The notes under the pieces are model-generated. The model did not search any database. It was given only the letters and a program-made list of their open reading frames with translations, and was not told where the DNA came from. From Scatophagus argus (lineage: Eukaryota > Chordata > Actinopteri > Scatophagidae), in NCBI RefSeq assembly GCF_020382885.2, contig NC_058506.1, positions 21,859,318 through 21,923,317 of the forward strand: a DNA stretch of 64,000 bases, in the 5' to 3' direction. Shown here piece after piece: positions 1 to 18,000 of the stretch (positions are counted from its first letter, which is position 1; each line of letters begins with the position of its first letter). Made by a program: the position numbers and the translations under genes.

Positions 1-821
1 TTTTCAAAGGGCACATTTGTTTGTATGGGTTCTGTTGCTAAGCAACTCAGCCTCTCCCCTCATTGGTGGTTGGTGATGATGATGTAGAGCCTTAAAGTCA
101 CAGCTCTCTATTTCTGGACCATGTAAATTATCCACATAAAAAGTTATAGTTTATAGCTTATAGACATAGTTGCCTCGTGACCATTCTGATGGTTCCACTG
201 TCAGCAGGATGATGTTTCCCTTTGGACCTGGGAGTCCATGACAAAATGTCTTGAAAACAAATGACCATTTGTTATAGATATTCATGGTTCCTGGGTGGCT
301 CATCCAAATGTTTGAAAGAGCACTCGACCTTTCCTCCAGCATCAACTTTGGGCCAAATTATCAGTTTACAAATGAGAAAAAATTAAGTTTAATGATCTGT
401 TTGCTATGACATTTAGTGAGTGCACTCATACTTCCCAGAGGAAAAGCTTTTTTAAAATGACTACATTTTCCTCAGAGGCCATTCCAAATTATACTTTACA
501 AATATATTCCCAGAGCTGGTAAGGCTGACAGAATCAAAATGTTTGTTTAAGCAACAGTAATGAAGTCATATTGATGGAAGACGCCCCTTTGACTGTTAAA
601 GCTTTTCTTCTGTTCGTGAATATATGATAATAATGAAACGTACAAAACGAACTCTCTCTCACACACACACACACACACTTTTGTCCTGCTTGTGCATTGG
701 CTTTAGAGAACAACATGTACTCAGTCCCAGCGGAGTCTGAATGAATGACTGTGTTCTCCGTCCTGCCCAGCCACAAATCATGCTGGTTTGTCTGGGATGA
801 AAACAAAGTTTGAGACCCAAG
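1..821. other. 5' flank of hepacam
   Basis: No protein gene is visible here. A short (CA)n microsatellite lies at about 659-679. Near the left edge, at 34-46, is an X-box-like palindrome with arms GTTGCT and AGCAAC. The stretch probably contains the hepacam promoter and 5' UTR, but I see no clear TATA box or transcription start. Confidence 0.4.
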
Positions 822-5926
<5,105 letters not shown>

Positions 5927-5949
5927 TATTTACGTTTTATACAAACTTT

Positions 5950-5955
5950 AATAAA
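5950..5955 (+). terminator. hepacam poly(A) signal
   Basis: AATAAA lies 24 bp after the hepacam stop codon, implying a very short 3' UTR unless a later signal is used. Confidence 0.6.
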
Positions 5956-6139
5956 ATGTGAAATTCTCAAAACTCAGATGAATGTTTCTCAAGTTATTTA
6001 TTTTTCTCAAGTTTCTGTGTGGTTGAGGAAACTGTCAAATGTGATCTCTGTAAGGATCAAACAAAGTCAGGTGAGACAACCACTCTTATAAGATGGTCCC
6101 CGATCATTGGCTGATCAACTGAAAATACCAATGGCAAAC

Positions 6140-6214
6140 ACAAGATGGCTGAGCAGTTAAGGTGATGAAATATATTGTGCTGTGCATGCATGGGTTTGTC
6201 TTCGGCTCGAAGGA
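6140..6214 (+). pseudogene. Decayed chimeric tRNA-Ser/tRNA-Tyr remnant
   Basis: The left part resembles the tRNA-Ser(GCT) body seen at 7713 (AAGATGGCTGAGCAGTTAAGG) with many changes. It runs directly into the 3' end of tRNA-Tyr (TTCGGCTCGAAGGA), followed by a degraded Tyr-type 3' flank. It looks like an array unit that lost the Ser-Tyr spacer and then decayed. It cannot fold as a normal tRNA. Confidence 0.6.
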
Positions 6215-6620
6215 TGTGCTTTTCGTTGTTGGTGTTGTTACATTGGAGAAAGCCATTGATGTCACTGCTTTTTTTTTATTCTGACAACAAAACCTTATCT
6301 GCATCCTGGCTGTGAGTTAGGTGTGACATTGTCTGACTGATCATTTTATATCTCAGTTTTTCAAACTTTTACATCCTCAATAGAGCTGAGGAAAGCATAT
6401 GCATACCAAAGAGCTATGATGCTCTTGCCAAAATTCACGCTACACTTGCCATCTGATTTGAAGCAAACACTTGCTGCTATGTTTGTCATTCAGGTGTCTC
6501 CCATGTGAGGGCTGCTGCCTTTTGGTGTCTGTTTAGACTGTGAAGATTTCAAAGCAATCTTTTTCATGGCTTCTCGTGTTCACGTCCATGTGAGTCTCTG
6601 CAATGACAGTAAGGCTGCAC

Positions 6621-6709
6621 CCTTCGATAGCTCAGTTGGTAGAGCGGAGGACTGTAGGTGAGCAGTAACGGCTATCCTTAGGTCGCTGGTTCAACTCCGG
6701 CTCGAAGGA
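6621..6709 (+). tRNA. tRNA-Tyr (anticodon GTA), with intron
   Basis: 89 nt; removing a 16-nt intron just after ACTGTAG leaves a 73-nt tRNA. The acceptor arms (CCTTCGA and TCGAAGG), A box and B box (GGTTCAACTCC) are intact. The introns and flanks match the copy at 8046. Confidence 0.93.
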
Positions 6710-6839
6710 CGTGCTTCTCGTTGTTGTTATTGTTAGACTGGACAAAGGCAAAAGCAATTGATTTCATTACTTTATTTATTTTGACTCCCAAAGCACTCAA
6801 AGAGTGAATATGACTTCAAAGAGTGAATATGACCGTCTG

Positions 6840-7260
6840 GACTCCAAGGTGTCTGGACTAGTGAAGATTAGGCTTGAAGACGTTTCGTTGCTAATCCAAG
6901 CAGCTTCATCAGTTCTGAAAAACACTGACTGGTGGGGAACAAATATATACCCCTAAGTGGGAGTGACTAAGTGAAACTAACTAAAACAAAGGATCTGATA
7001 GTCCTGCAATTTTGTCTATATAGTTTGACTGCCAGTGATGGCCCTCTGTGTCTAACGATTGGCTATCTGAGTCTAACGATTGGCTAATGGCTGTGAGACT
7101 GTTAATGAGTTCGGGTATGACCGATTAACGACCTATTGTTCTTATGGTTTTCATGTGGATTGGAGTGAAACTTCCTGGGTATGGATGGGAGGACAGCATT
7201 GTAAGTGCAAGAGAGATGATGTCTAAGTCCACCACCTCTGTGAAATGAAGGTTTTTCCAA
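6840..7260. repeat. Repetitive spacer inside the tRNA array
   Basis: Segments such as GAAGACGTTTCGTTGCTAAT, with partial relatives at about 7365-7430 and 8725-8810 (GAGGTGAAACGTC-type), are typical of fish interspersed repeats. There is no intact coding frame, and I cannot assign a family with confidence. Confidence 0.45.
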
Positions 7261-7521
7261 CCTTAATGACTAATGTTAAACGAGCCAAGATGTTAACGAT
7301 CCCCAAAATTGAAGCTCTTCGACACAAGATGACCTGCTTGACTGAGAATCTACACAGACCTCTTGGATGAGAGCTGAAACATCTTCAAGAGTCGACAGCC
7401 AAGTCTAATCGCCCTGACTCAACTCCACAGGGAGCTGGTAGCTGAGATTCTCCAAAGACATTTTATGTCTCAGTTTTCAAACTTCTACCTGCTCAGTAGA
7501 ACTGAAGAAAACAAACTCCAC

Positions 7522-7594
7522 TGGAGAATGCGGGCATCGATCCCGCTACCTCTCGCATGCTAAGCGAGCGCTCTACCATTTGAGCTAATTCCCC
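7522..7594 (-). tRNA. tRNA-Ala (anticodon AGC)
   Basis: 73 nt on the minus strand, GGGGAATTAGC to CATTCTCCA. It has an intact cloverleaf, the anticodon loop TTAGCAT and a B box GGATCGATGCC. It is near-identical to vertebrate tRNA-Ala(AGC) and oriented opposite to the neighbouring Ser and Tyr genes. Confidence 0.95.
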
Positions 7595-7712
7595 ACATGT
7601 TACTTGCCCATTTGACTGAGTTAAGTGCAACTGCTGAGTGAAGTGTAAGTTTGTCTGACTGATATGAAACCACCAGGATTGCAGGTTGATCACCTGCAAT
7701 CCTTCCTGCCAA

Positions 7713-7794
7713 GACGAGGTGGCCGAGTGGTTAAGGCGATGGACTGCTAATCCATTGTGCTCTGCACGCGTGGGTTCGAATCCCATCCTCGTCG
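7713..7794 (+). tRNA. tRNA-Ser (anticodon GCT)
   Basis: 82 nt with the long variable arm of a serine tRNA. The anticodon loop is CTGCTAA, and the acceptor arms GACGAGG and CCTCGTC pair fully. It lies 118 bp after the divergent tRNA-Ala. Confidence 0.95.
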
Positions 7795-8045
7795 CAAGAG
7801 AAGTCATCTTTCCTTGACCATGTGTACATGCCAAGATACTCTGATGTTTTTGCCAAAATTCACGCTGCACTTGCCATCTGATTTGAGGCAAATACTTGCT
7901 GCTATGTTTGTCATTCAGGTGTCTCCCATGTGAGGGCTGCTGCCTTTTGGTGTCTGTTTAGACTGTGAAGATTTCAAAGCAATCTTTTTCATGGCTTCTC
8001 GTGTTCACGTCCATGTGAGTCTCTGCAATGACAGTAAGGCTGCAC

Positions 8046-8134
8046 CCTTCGATAGCTCAGTTGGTAGAGCGGAGGACTGTAGGTGAGCAGTAACGGCTAT
8101 CCTTAGGTCGCTGGTTCAACTCCGGCTCGAAGGA
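8046..8134 (+). tRNA. tRNA-Tyr (anticodon GTA), with intron
   Basis: Identical in body and 16-nt intron to the copy at 6621; the flanks are also nearly identical for about 160 bp on each side. Confidence 0.95.
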
Positions 8135-9068
8135 TGTGCTTTTTGTTGTTGTTATTGTTAGACTGGACAAAGGCAAAAGCAGCTGATTTCATTACTTTAT
8201 TTATTTTGACTCCCAAAGCGTGTCCACATCCGGTGCTACACTGTGTGACTGCTGTCAACATTGGCTCATATACCACTTAAGCATGAGGCGCTTGTGACTG
8301 TCGTGCGTAGGTGTTCTGAAATGACTTGAAGTAGATAGTTTTACTTACATAGTGTATTATAAGGTTGACACCACTTGTCCCCAATCTGCAACGCTGTCCT
8401 GCGTCCCTTCTCAGGAGACTGAAGGATCTTCCACACTTTGCTTCATGTGACTCCAGTCGTTCACACTTGGCACCACACAATCCCCGTGACATCAGCACCA
8501 GAGGTCAGACACCTGTGTTTCCCCACCAGACCGTCAGAACCGAATAAGCCGTCCCCCCATAGCCATAGGGTGGCGAGTCATTAACACCTGGACACATGAG
8601 ACTAACGAGTCGCACGATGGCTGCGTGGAACAACAACCCATTCAACTACCTTGCAGTTAGCTGTTTTGGCTGGGCGGGTCAAACATTTAGCTTGAACCGA
8701 CCAGTTAATCAGAACTGAAAAAGACTTCTGGACGAGAGGTGAAACGTCTCTAAGAGTCTATGACCAAGTCTAGTTGCCCTTATTCAACTCCACGCGGATA
8801 ACCACGATCTTGGTAACTGAGATTCTCCAAAGACATTTTATATCAATTTCAATTTCCAGGCGCCTGATAGTGGCAGCCCACTGCTGCTGTGTGTTTCACT
8901 GCATGTAATTTGCTGGGTGTTGCATGTGTGTTCAACTAAGGATGGGTTAAATACAGAGGGACAAATTCAGTGTATGTATGTAAGAATATATATACATATA
9001 TATATATTTTCTTCTTAATTCTTCTTATCTCAATTTTTCAAACTGGAAATGTAGAAAACAAACTCCAC

Positions 9069-9141
9069 TGGAGAATGCGGGCATCGATCCCGCTACCTCT
9101 CGCATGCTAAGCGAGCGCTCTACCATTTGAGCTAATTCCCC
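9069..9141 (-). tRNA. tRNA-Ala (anticodon AGC), second copy
   Basis: 73 nt, identical to the copy at 7522, including part of the flanks. Spacing of 1547 bp from the first copy sets the array period. Confidence 0.95.
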
Positions 9142-9265
9142 TCGCATTACTTGCCCATTTGGATTGTGAGAACGGCTGAGTTAAGTGCAACTGCTGAGTG
9201 AAGTGTAAGTTTGTCTGACTGATATGAAACCACCCTGGTTGATCACCTGCAATCCTCACCACCAA

Positions 9266-9347
9266 GACGAGGTGGCCGAGTGGTTAAGGCGATGGACTGC
9301 TAATCCATTGTGCTCTGCACGCGTGGGTTCGAATCCCATCCTCGTCG
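9266..9347 (+). tRNA. tRNA-Ser (anticodon GCT), second copy
   Basis: 82 nt, identical to the copy at 7713 and 1553 bp from it. The expected following tRNA-Tyr is absent; unique sequence begins soon after. Confidence 0.95.
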
Positions 9348-9668
9348 CAACAGAGTTATTAAATTCGGTTGAGTTTTGCTACTATGCTTGTTTTCACTCT
9401 GTGATCTCTGTCGTCACCCTTTTGTGTCTGTGACTATTTGAGGACAACCTTTTGCAGAGCTGTGGGTGTCATTGGTCCATTTGTTTAAGCAAAAATAAAT
9501 GAATAAATAAATAAAAAGCTTTGACTTGAGGAACGAGCATTTAGTGACCAATTAAAATTTTTGGTAATTCAGACATCTCTTGGGAGTATTTCTGCCTGGT
9601 GATCAAGTCATGTTTGGTGTTCTCTTATGCTCTAGCTGGATGACTGCGAGATGACCTGAAAATAAACC

Positions 9669-9670
<2 letters not shown>

Positions 9671-9715
<45 letters not shown>
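9671..9715. repeat. (TG)n microsatellite
   Basis: An uninterrupted TG dinucleotide run of 45 nt, just beyond the 3' end of ap2b1. Confidence 0.95.
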
Positions 9716-9717
<2 letters not shown>

Positions 9718-9843
9718 GTCACTGTTACAGTGCGAGTCCTTGATGTGTTTTTAACAGTTTCTGGACAACAATGGAGCTTTATGGCACAAAAGAAATACCA
9801 GGATTTTCCTCGGCAGACAATACTTTCATCATTTGTTTGACAA

Positions 9844-9849
9844 TTTATT
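9844..9849 (-). terminator. ap2b1 poly(A) signal
   Basis: On the minus strand this reads AATAAA. It is the best candidate end for the ap2b1 transcript, giving a 3' UTR of about 2.2 kb (9850-12080). That UTR is AT-rich and has no other gene. Confidence 0.5.
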
Positions 9850-12080
9850 GACAAGATGTGCTATTGTGACAAAACAGATCATGTATACAACAGGGGTTAC
9901 AGCAACGACGCTAGAAATTTTCCATTTCATAAGATGCTATGGTAGCTCTCGCCATACATTCTGTAGTGCTGGCGATAATCCTGTATATTCTTCTATTAGT
10001 AGGAGTGCTTCAGACAGTTCTGCTTAAAAACATGAGATCTGCAACAGAGACATGAAGTTGGGAGATTCGTTTTTAAATGGAGAAAAACTCACAGCCTAAA
10101 TGAAAAAAAAAAGATCAAATAGACATTGGGCTCATGCAGGCACATAATACATATTTTTACATTACCATGTAGGAAAGTAGTGTTACCAACACAACTGTTA
10201 CACTGAAGAAGCCTTTACTGAGCTTCATTTAATTTTCAGGGTGTTACAAAAACATTTTGATTTATTAGCTACACAAACTACACCACCACTGGACTAAACC
10301 GTACTAGAGCAACTCTAGGCCTTTGGACGTATGCACTCTAATGTTCTACAGCACAAAAAAACGTTAGCAGGTAATTTTGACACTTTGGGGACTAAAAGAC
10401 AGACTTGGCATTTAATTTGTGTGGTTGCTTGGTCCTGCGACATTGGTTTGGATGACTCACCACAGGTTCACGCTGGCTCGACAACAATGTCATTAAAATA
10501 AAAGGTGAAAACATGTAAAGCATAATGAAGTAGCTATAGACTCTCCTGCAACAATCAAGCCAGTTATAAAGGAAACACACAGAGGTAGATGCACAATAAA
10601 CAGTAATGAAATATAGGTATACAAAGCCGTGTACAACTATGTGGTTGCAGTAAACAGGGCTCTTACAAAAAGTACGCCATGAAATGAATGAGCAGTTATT
10701 GTTCTTACGTGGCACTGGTGTGTCAACACATCATCAGTAGCTGCTGTGGTTTGCGTAGTGGTTCAAACTAATGGACAAAGACTTAAGTGGAAAATAATGG
10801 CAACCAGGAAGTTTTACTCAAAAATTTAAACAAATGTACTGTACTTTACTTGTCAATCAAAAGCTTCTTTACTGTCTGTTCTACCGACGGCTTGTGTCTC
10901 TCTGTTTAGTCACAACACTGGATGTATTGCTCCGTGTGGTCCTAAAAATTGTTCCGTCACCTGTTTTCATGTGTTTTTGAATTTGACCATTAAAAGACTT
11001 AAAAGAAAATGGTTTTAAAAAGCCAAATCTTCCTAAGATGTTTACATGTGGCTGAGGTGAAAAAGGTGGAGCCAACCAGGACAAAAACCACAGATGGGAA
11101 ACAACAATGAAATGACAGGATTTACTTTGTAATCTCTAGCCTGCATTTCTTTTCCAATTTCTTTTGGAATTTGACTTAAAGTTTTTCTTTAATTTCTGTA
11201 CAATGTTTCATACTTATGGAGGGAAACAGCAATGTTTTTCTCCAAATGCTAAACAAACTGCGAGTAATCCAATTAAATATGAGAAGCTCCGTCAGCCATA
11301 CTTGTGACTGTAAGGTGACACACCTGCTGTAGGACAGACATCAGCAGCTTCTGACAAACACAGCACGGTTTAGACCTGACTGTACACCACCGACAGGAGC
11401 CAAGGTAAAGCATCATGACTGCCCCCTGGTGGCTCCAGTGCAGGTCACAGATCCCTCCTGGCTTCATTCATGTTCAGTGGGAAGAAGTGGAGACGTGTCA
11501 TCCATCTTCATATGTAAAGTTAATGGTTTTCGTCTCTTGACGCACATTAACGGCAAAAAGAACAGATCGACACTGGCACTATTCTGCAGGTACAACTGAA
11601 GCAAAGAAAGTATCAAAAATAAATCAAAACCAAAAAAAGCGTGAGCCACAAACAGTACAAAATTAATTTGCTTTCCACTCAGGACAGTTCCACCATCAGT
11701 CATATCTTCACAACATTAAGACACCGAGTTAAGGATGGAATGGCAGACATGTTTTCACTGGGAGGCATGAATCAAAACATGGAGTTGGTTAAGAGGATTC
11801 AATAACCACCAAAACAAAGGAAACGTCAGTGTTTGTACCTTTTCACTTCAGTCCAATATACAGAGCTGCAGTATGGTGCTCACCCACAATACTTCTGCAT
11901 TGACTGACAGTTGCCTTGTTGGGAAAAATGCACCCAATATTCCAAATTAGTTTATTTTTTTATTAATTATTTACCTTTTGGATTCCCTTGTTTTGGTAGT
12001 TTGTTGTAGATAGCAAAAAAAATGACAAAACACTGCTGTTTGTTGTCAGGATGAAGCAGAGTTTCTAATTGTTACGGGGG

Positions 12081-15000
12081 TCAGTTCTTCAGCACGGAGT
12101 CGTACATCTGGTAGACGTACTGAGAAACCTCAGGGGCCCGACACTTGAGAGAAAGCTGCAGAGATGGAGAATACAGAGTTAGAACGGGAGACACACTCGC
12201 ACATTTAAAGCCAAACTGTCTATTCCTAAACTCAACTGAACAAGGTTTAACAGTAAAAGCTGATTGGAAACGGTTGGATACCGTGTAGTTGGGGTTGCCA
12301 GGCTGAATGCGGAGCTCAGCCAAGATCCAGATGCCGTTGGTTAGCTTGAGGGACTGGTACAGCATGTCCTGGCCTTCTACGTTTCTCTTGGCAATGGTGT
12401 AAATGTTGTTATTCTGCAGCTTCCCTGACACGGTATCTGCAAGACCAGAATCAAGGTCAGGTAACTAACAGACCCGTGAACCAAAAGAAACACACGGACG
12501 CGGCTGTAATGGCTACACAGACTAACACTAATGTAAACATAAGCTAATGCAAACTGTACTACTGGCAAAAGGTTTTACAGGGAATTTATGGTAAATTAAC
12601 TATTCAACTGTGGCTGGCAACCTTCAGAGCAGGTATTCTACAACACTGGGCTCAGCTAACCACGGCGGGCTGTTAGCCTTCCTGCTGCCTGGATGATTGG
12701 GGCACAATTATGGGCAGCTTCTAAAGGTAAACAAGTTGGAGGTGTCCTTCAGGTACACAGGAAGAAGAAATGTTGAAGTATCCCAAGACAGGCATGCAGG
12801 CGGAGAAAGAAAACACAGGGAGAAGAGTAAAGTCTTTGGATCAGTCAGGGATGGAAAAACAGCTGGAAGGTCATCAGTTCAAGCATGATTTGAGATGACA
12901 TTTAGGTTAGGGCAGGACTGTCACCATCAGTGGTGTCAGGTTTTATAGTAGATGGTTAAGTTTCCTGAACAGAACCAATGAAGACAGATCAGTTGGGAAA
13001 AAAGCACTTTGGTCAGAACTAAGCGCTGCAAAGTTGCACTCAGAGAGGAAACCACCACGTCTAAGTGAGCAGTGAAGGCATCTGTTAAACATACAAATAA
13101 AATCTAATTTGCTTGTCTCCTTGTGTGAGATATTTTATAATCTGTTTTCACAGAACAAGACAAGAAAAACTGCTATGCAACCGAGGGCACTTTATTCACA
13201 AACCTGCCTACCTGCATTTAGGTGGCAGTCCTTAATCTGGTACTGCAGCTCGTTCTCATTGGGGATGTCCTTCCAGGTAGCCAGGAACACCTGTCGCTCT
13301 GAAGGAGGAAAGAAAACAAACAAGTTGACATCAGTGACTGATGGGGATGCAGCTCCGTGGTAGACCAGATGCTTTGCATGTATGAGGCCCCGGAATCAAT
13401 CCCAGCATCTCCAAAAAAGACCTTTAACTTAATCAAGTTTAATTTGATTGTGATTCTGATATGGAAGCTGAGAACTGATTTCAGCACAGAGAGACACTAC
13501 ACATAATTGGATAGATGGCTGATATCGTGTATGTAGTCAACAAGGTAAGGAGTTTTGTTCTAAAACAGGATCGTTTAATCTTGGTGTAACGAGATGTGAT
13601 GAACTGATCTTCAGTCGTGTATGAGATTTCTCAGGTGAAAACTCCAAACTTCAGTTAGCTGTAAAAAGTTGTGAGTGACAATCATACCCATTTTTCCATC
13701 CTCAACAAAGAATATGTTGAGAGGGATGAGTACGCTGAAGTAGAAGACGTCGATGTTGTTCTTCACAGCCACCTGAGCAAAAGAAAGTCAATGTATCACT
13801 GAGTTAAATGAGGACAAGACCCAATAAGACCGTTTGCCCCTCCCACATCAGGCCACAGGTGGCTAAGCTGCTCTGTTCACTGCTATAAGCTAAGCTAACA
13901 CGTCAGGATCAGTTGCCTGTTGTGTGAGGCCAAATGTTGGTCTGTACCTTTCAAATGTGCTGCGCTGCTGTTCAAATGAGTGGTGAGTGAGAGCGCCTGT
14001 ACCTGCAGATTGTTGAGCGGGTCCATCTTCATGACGGGTCCAATGGTGTTGATAGGCAAAGAGACCTCAATGCTCTGGCTGGGCATCAGCGGAGTGTGAA
14101 TGGGCAGAGGACTGGTAGGTATCACCCCAAAACTGCAAGCAGGAAACAAACAAACAGACATTAAAATTAAAGTACAACACAGCAGCTGCACTCTTTCAGA
14201 CAGATAATAAACATTCAACATGACCACAGTTTTGCTGTTGCGGACTGACCTGTTCTTGTTGAACTGGACAGCGAAGTCGTTCATGTGTTGCAGGGCCTTG
14301 TTGGTGAAGGTCATGTCCATGTACATGTGGCCCTGACGGCGAGAGAAGGTGCCAGAGATCTCCAGTCCCTTTGCTTTCACTGCAGGCAGCCAAACCTGTA
14401 AGAAATGCCAGTGGAATCAATTCTACAGGTAGCATATACTTAACATACCTTTGAACGCCTTGTAGGTACATTCCTCTCCACAGAAACCTTCAGACTGACA
14501 CTGACCGTGTGGAGCAAAAAACTCAGCCATCTCTTTCATTTCAATGACATCACACATTTGTCCAGGAATAAAAAAAGGGTAATAATAATAATAAAATAAA
14601 ATCTCAATTTCATCTCCTCACCTGAAACCAGACTCCCACATGAAACCAGAAGTACTTTTGACACAGTGCTGTTTTCAGTCTGAATACAAGGTTGGTTTCT
14701 TTCAGAGTCAGACTATGAAGACTTGATTCACAATGTTGGCTGTCAGAAAATCTAAACCCTTTCTTCATGTGTCCATGACAACCCAATTTGAAAAGCATTT
14801 TAAAACTCCTGCACTCAGAGTGCAAACTTACTCAGCCTGTTTAAAGGAAATCTGCATGTGAAACTGACTGAAGTCTGGTCCACTTGCTGAGAGACAAGGC
14901 GTGTGAACTCACTGCTTTTGGAGCTATGTAGCCTCCAGTGGTGATGGCCATGCCCGTGGAAAGCTCAAACAAGTCATTGAGGCCGCTGCTGACAGCTGGA

Positions 15001-18000
15001 GGTGCTGGTGTGGGTGACGGAGCAAAAGTACTGGGCACAGATGAGGGGATGAAGTTCTGTCCCACCTAAACCAATCACACACAAAACACACAAAGCACAA
15101 GTTTAGTAAGCATCACTGGCAGCGTAACAATTTGCTGCAAAACCAAAGAGGATCACACAGGCAACTGAAGTCATGCCAAAGGAAGAAACAATTAACAAAA
15201 AACTTCAACTACAGCAAGCTTGAGTGATTAGCCGAAGCCCTTATGACAAGCTCCTAGTTGCAGTTTTGTGCGTTTGAGCCCATAATTACAAAGCTATAAT
15301 GATCATACGATTGTCTTTTAGATTTTGGAAGGTTATGACTGCAGACTTTTCAGAGCAGGCAGCACTTGTAAAAATAACAACCATAAAAGCTGACTGGAGG
15401 GATTACTTAAGTCGAGCAACATTCAAGTACAACATGTAACCACGAAGCACGAAGATGCAGCCGCCAGTAGCTCCATCAAACTTGCTACATTTTTGTTTTT
15501 ATTTTTAATGACATACTATTCCACAGTGGCAAAATCTCCAAATGTAAAAATAAACATTAAAAATTTTGGGATGATCTTTACAGGTCCAAAAATGGGCTAA
15601 AACGTGCAAAACACTTGCAAGATGTTCTCAGTGAAAACACGTGAGTGAGCGACACAGAAACCAGGCTTAAAAACTTGCTTTGCTTTGAGAATGTGGTGGG
15701 TTAAATCCAGTGAGCATGCAGCATGCAGACAGGCAGACCGCCAAACAGAAGGGCTTGACTTACTGCTGGACTTCCCCCAACACCTCCGCCCAGGTCTCCC
15801 CCCAGCTACACGAGGGAAGAGAGGCCCCCAAAGACAGCATCCAAACACACAAACACAGACAGAGACAGAGACTTTCTTAGCAACCGCAACCCATCAGGAG
15901 AAGCCCTCACTTTCTTGGAAAAGACAGTAGCAACTCCACTTGGTATAGTAGACATTAAAATAAGACTTTCAAATCTGCAAGAAGATGATCAAGAAGTCCG
16001 GTTATTCCAGCAGCTTCAAGAAGAAGGACAAAAGTGACCATAAACAGAGAAAAAATACAACAAGGCTTAATGTAGCTGCTCTGTGTTGGGAAGACACTTT
16101 AGCTATGTTTATTAATATGTTAACGTACTGATTCAATTTCTGATTTCAAAACACATTAGTGATATAGTTTTAAAAGTCATGTGTATCTTGTGTTAAACAG
16201 AAAACTGAGGCAAAGGCACAAACTTTTAACCACTAGCCTACAGAATCAGATCTAAAGGCCTGAGTGATCTTATCCTTCACATTTTTCAGACTTAGCTGCT
16301 GTTTCCATGTTCAACAGTATCAGAGGAAGGAAGCAAACATTTCTGCATATCCAGCTTTCTTCCGGATAAAAGAGGAACATTTGCTAAAATGCTGATTTAC
16401 ACATATTTTAATTTGAAAAATGCACAGGCTCTCTGCTTCTTGGTGTAACAGCCGTCTATGACTCAGCACCACATGAGTGTTTTTAGGTGTGTTCCCACAA
16501 CATCACACAGTCCCGCCAGCTTGGGATGACCATGAAACGGCCTCACAGATTCAATAAACTCTGGTCAGTGGTGCATTAAAACAGAGTTTAAGATAACAAA
16601 AAAGGGGACACAGCACTGGTTGATCCCAGTCTTGATCCCAGTCAGTCACTCCACAGCTAAATGAATGTGTGTGCATGTATTCAAGCTCACCAGACTGTCC
16701 AGGCCTCCTCCCAGGAGGTCAACCGCTCCCATCTGCATGGAAGAGACCTGGGGCACATTGACTGGAGGGCCCAGGTCCAGGTTCAACAGGTCACCCAGCA
16801 GGTCACCCTGGCTGGGGATCACATGTGGTTGGTCCATGGCAGCTGCTGGCCCACTGCTCACTGGGCTCTCACCCGTATCAATGCTGTCGTAGGAGAAAAC
16901 AGTACTGGGAGTAAAGGACGGGTATCTTTAGAAAGTGCCTCACTGGCTGAAATGTAGTGAAGCTCAAACGCCATCAGACTATCAAATCTGTGGACAGAAG
17001 TTACTTACCAAACAAGACTGTACAAGCCTAGTTCAGTCAGTGTGTGAGTGAGACATGCAGCAATATGCTAATGGTGTTGGGGTAATGTCCCGACCTGCAG
17101 ACCTGGCTGGTGGAGCTTAAAATGTGCTTACAAAGTCTGGACGGGAATGATCTAAGGATACGTATGTTGTGCGTATGGCAGACTCTGCAAGATCCCTTCC
17201 CAACCCGAGGCCACAGCCACTTCGTGTGGGCCGTAACGCAGCTCAAGAATCCAAAAATGAAAACCTGACATCTAAACTGGAGCCATGTGAGTATAATGAA
17301 AAGGGAGAAAAGCTGAATTGCGGGTCTGTAATAACGCACACAGTGCTGGTGTGTCTGACCTGCTGTGCTGCACAGGAAGGTGTTTCCGATGGATTCCATG
17401 GCTGCCCTCAACAAAGGCGCTGGGGGGTTTGTGATAGACAGACGCCAGGGAGCCAATGTGGCAGATGAGCTCGTCCAGCAGGGTGGGTTCAATCAGGTCT
17501 GTCTCCTCTGAGATCAGGGGCTTTTCTGACAACACCACCTCCTTGGCAGTCACAGGGTCAGTGGACAACAGGCGCCAATAGATGTAGCCCCTATCACGCA
17601 GGTCAGGGTTGTCGGAGTCCTGCAGATGGATTGAAGAGTTCAACACACATGTGGCTTGCCATTGTGCTCCATTTGATTTTGAGGGCCACAGCAGGACCAG
17701 TTGTTGGTGGGCAAGGTAGGCTGAACTTAAATAAGCAAAAATACTTTGATATGCTGCAGAAAGCTACGCTTTTCAAAGTCTGTCTGAGCTGAGGAAAAAC
17801 AAACCCCAGGCATTTAAATGGCTGTATATAAATAGACAAGGTATCATACCTCTTCAATGAAGAATGACACTCACCTGCGTGGCGAGGCTGAGGACCTGCT
17901 GTACCAGCTCCTGAGTCTCCGATGGCTTCTTAAGGAACAGCTTGACAATGGCAGTCAGCAGCGTGAGCTGGACCTGTCAATCAAAACACACGCTGTTGGG

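Noticed and set aside
7493-7891. 132-codon minus-strand frame in the tRNA array
   Set aside because: It reads across tRNA genes and spacer; the parts RMGFEPTRAEHN are the tRNA-Ser body translated.
6460-9350. CRISPR-like or satellite array
   Set aside because: The repeats are 1.5 kb units with tRNA genes, not short direct repeats with unique spacers, and the window is eukaryotic.
9603-9854. Minus-strand frame with a Thr-His run
   Set aside because: The run is a translation of the (TG)n microsatellite.
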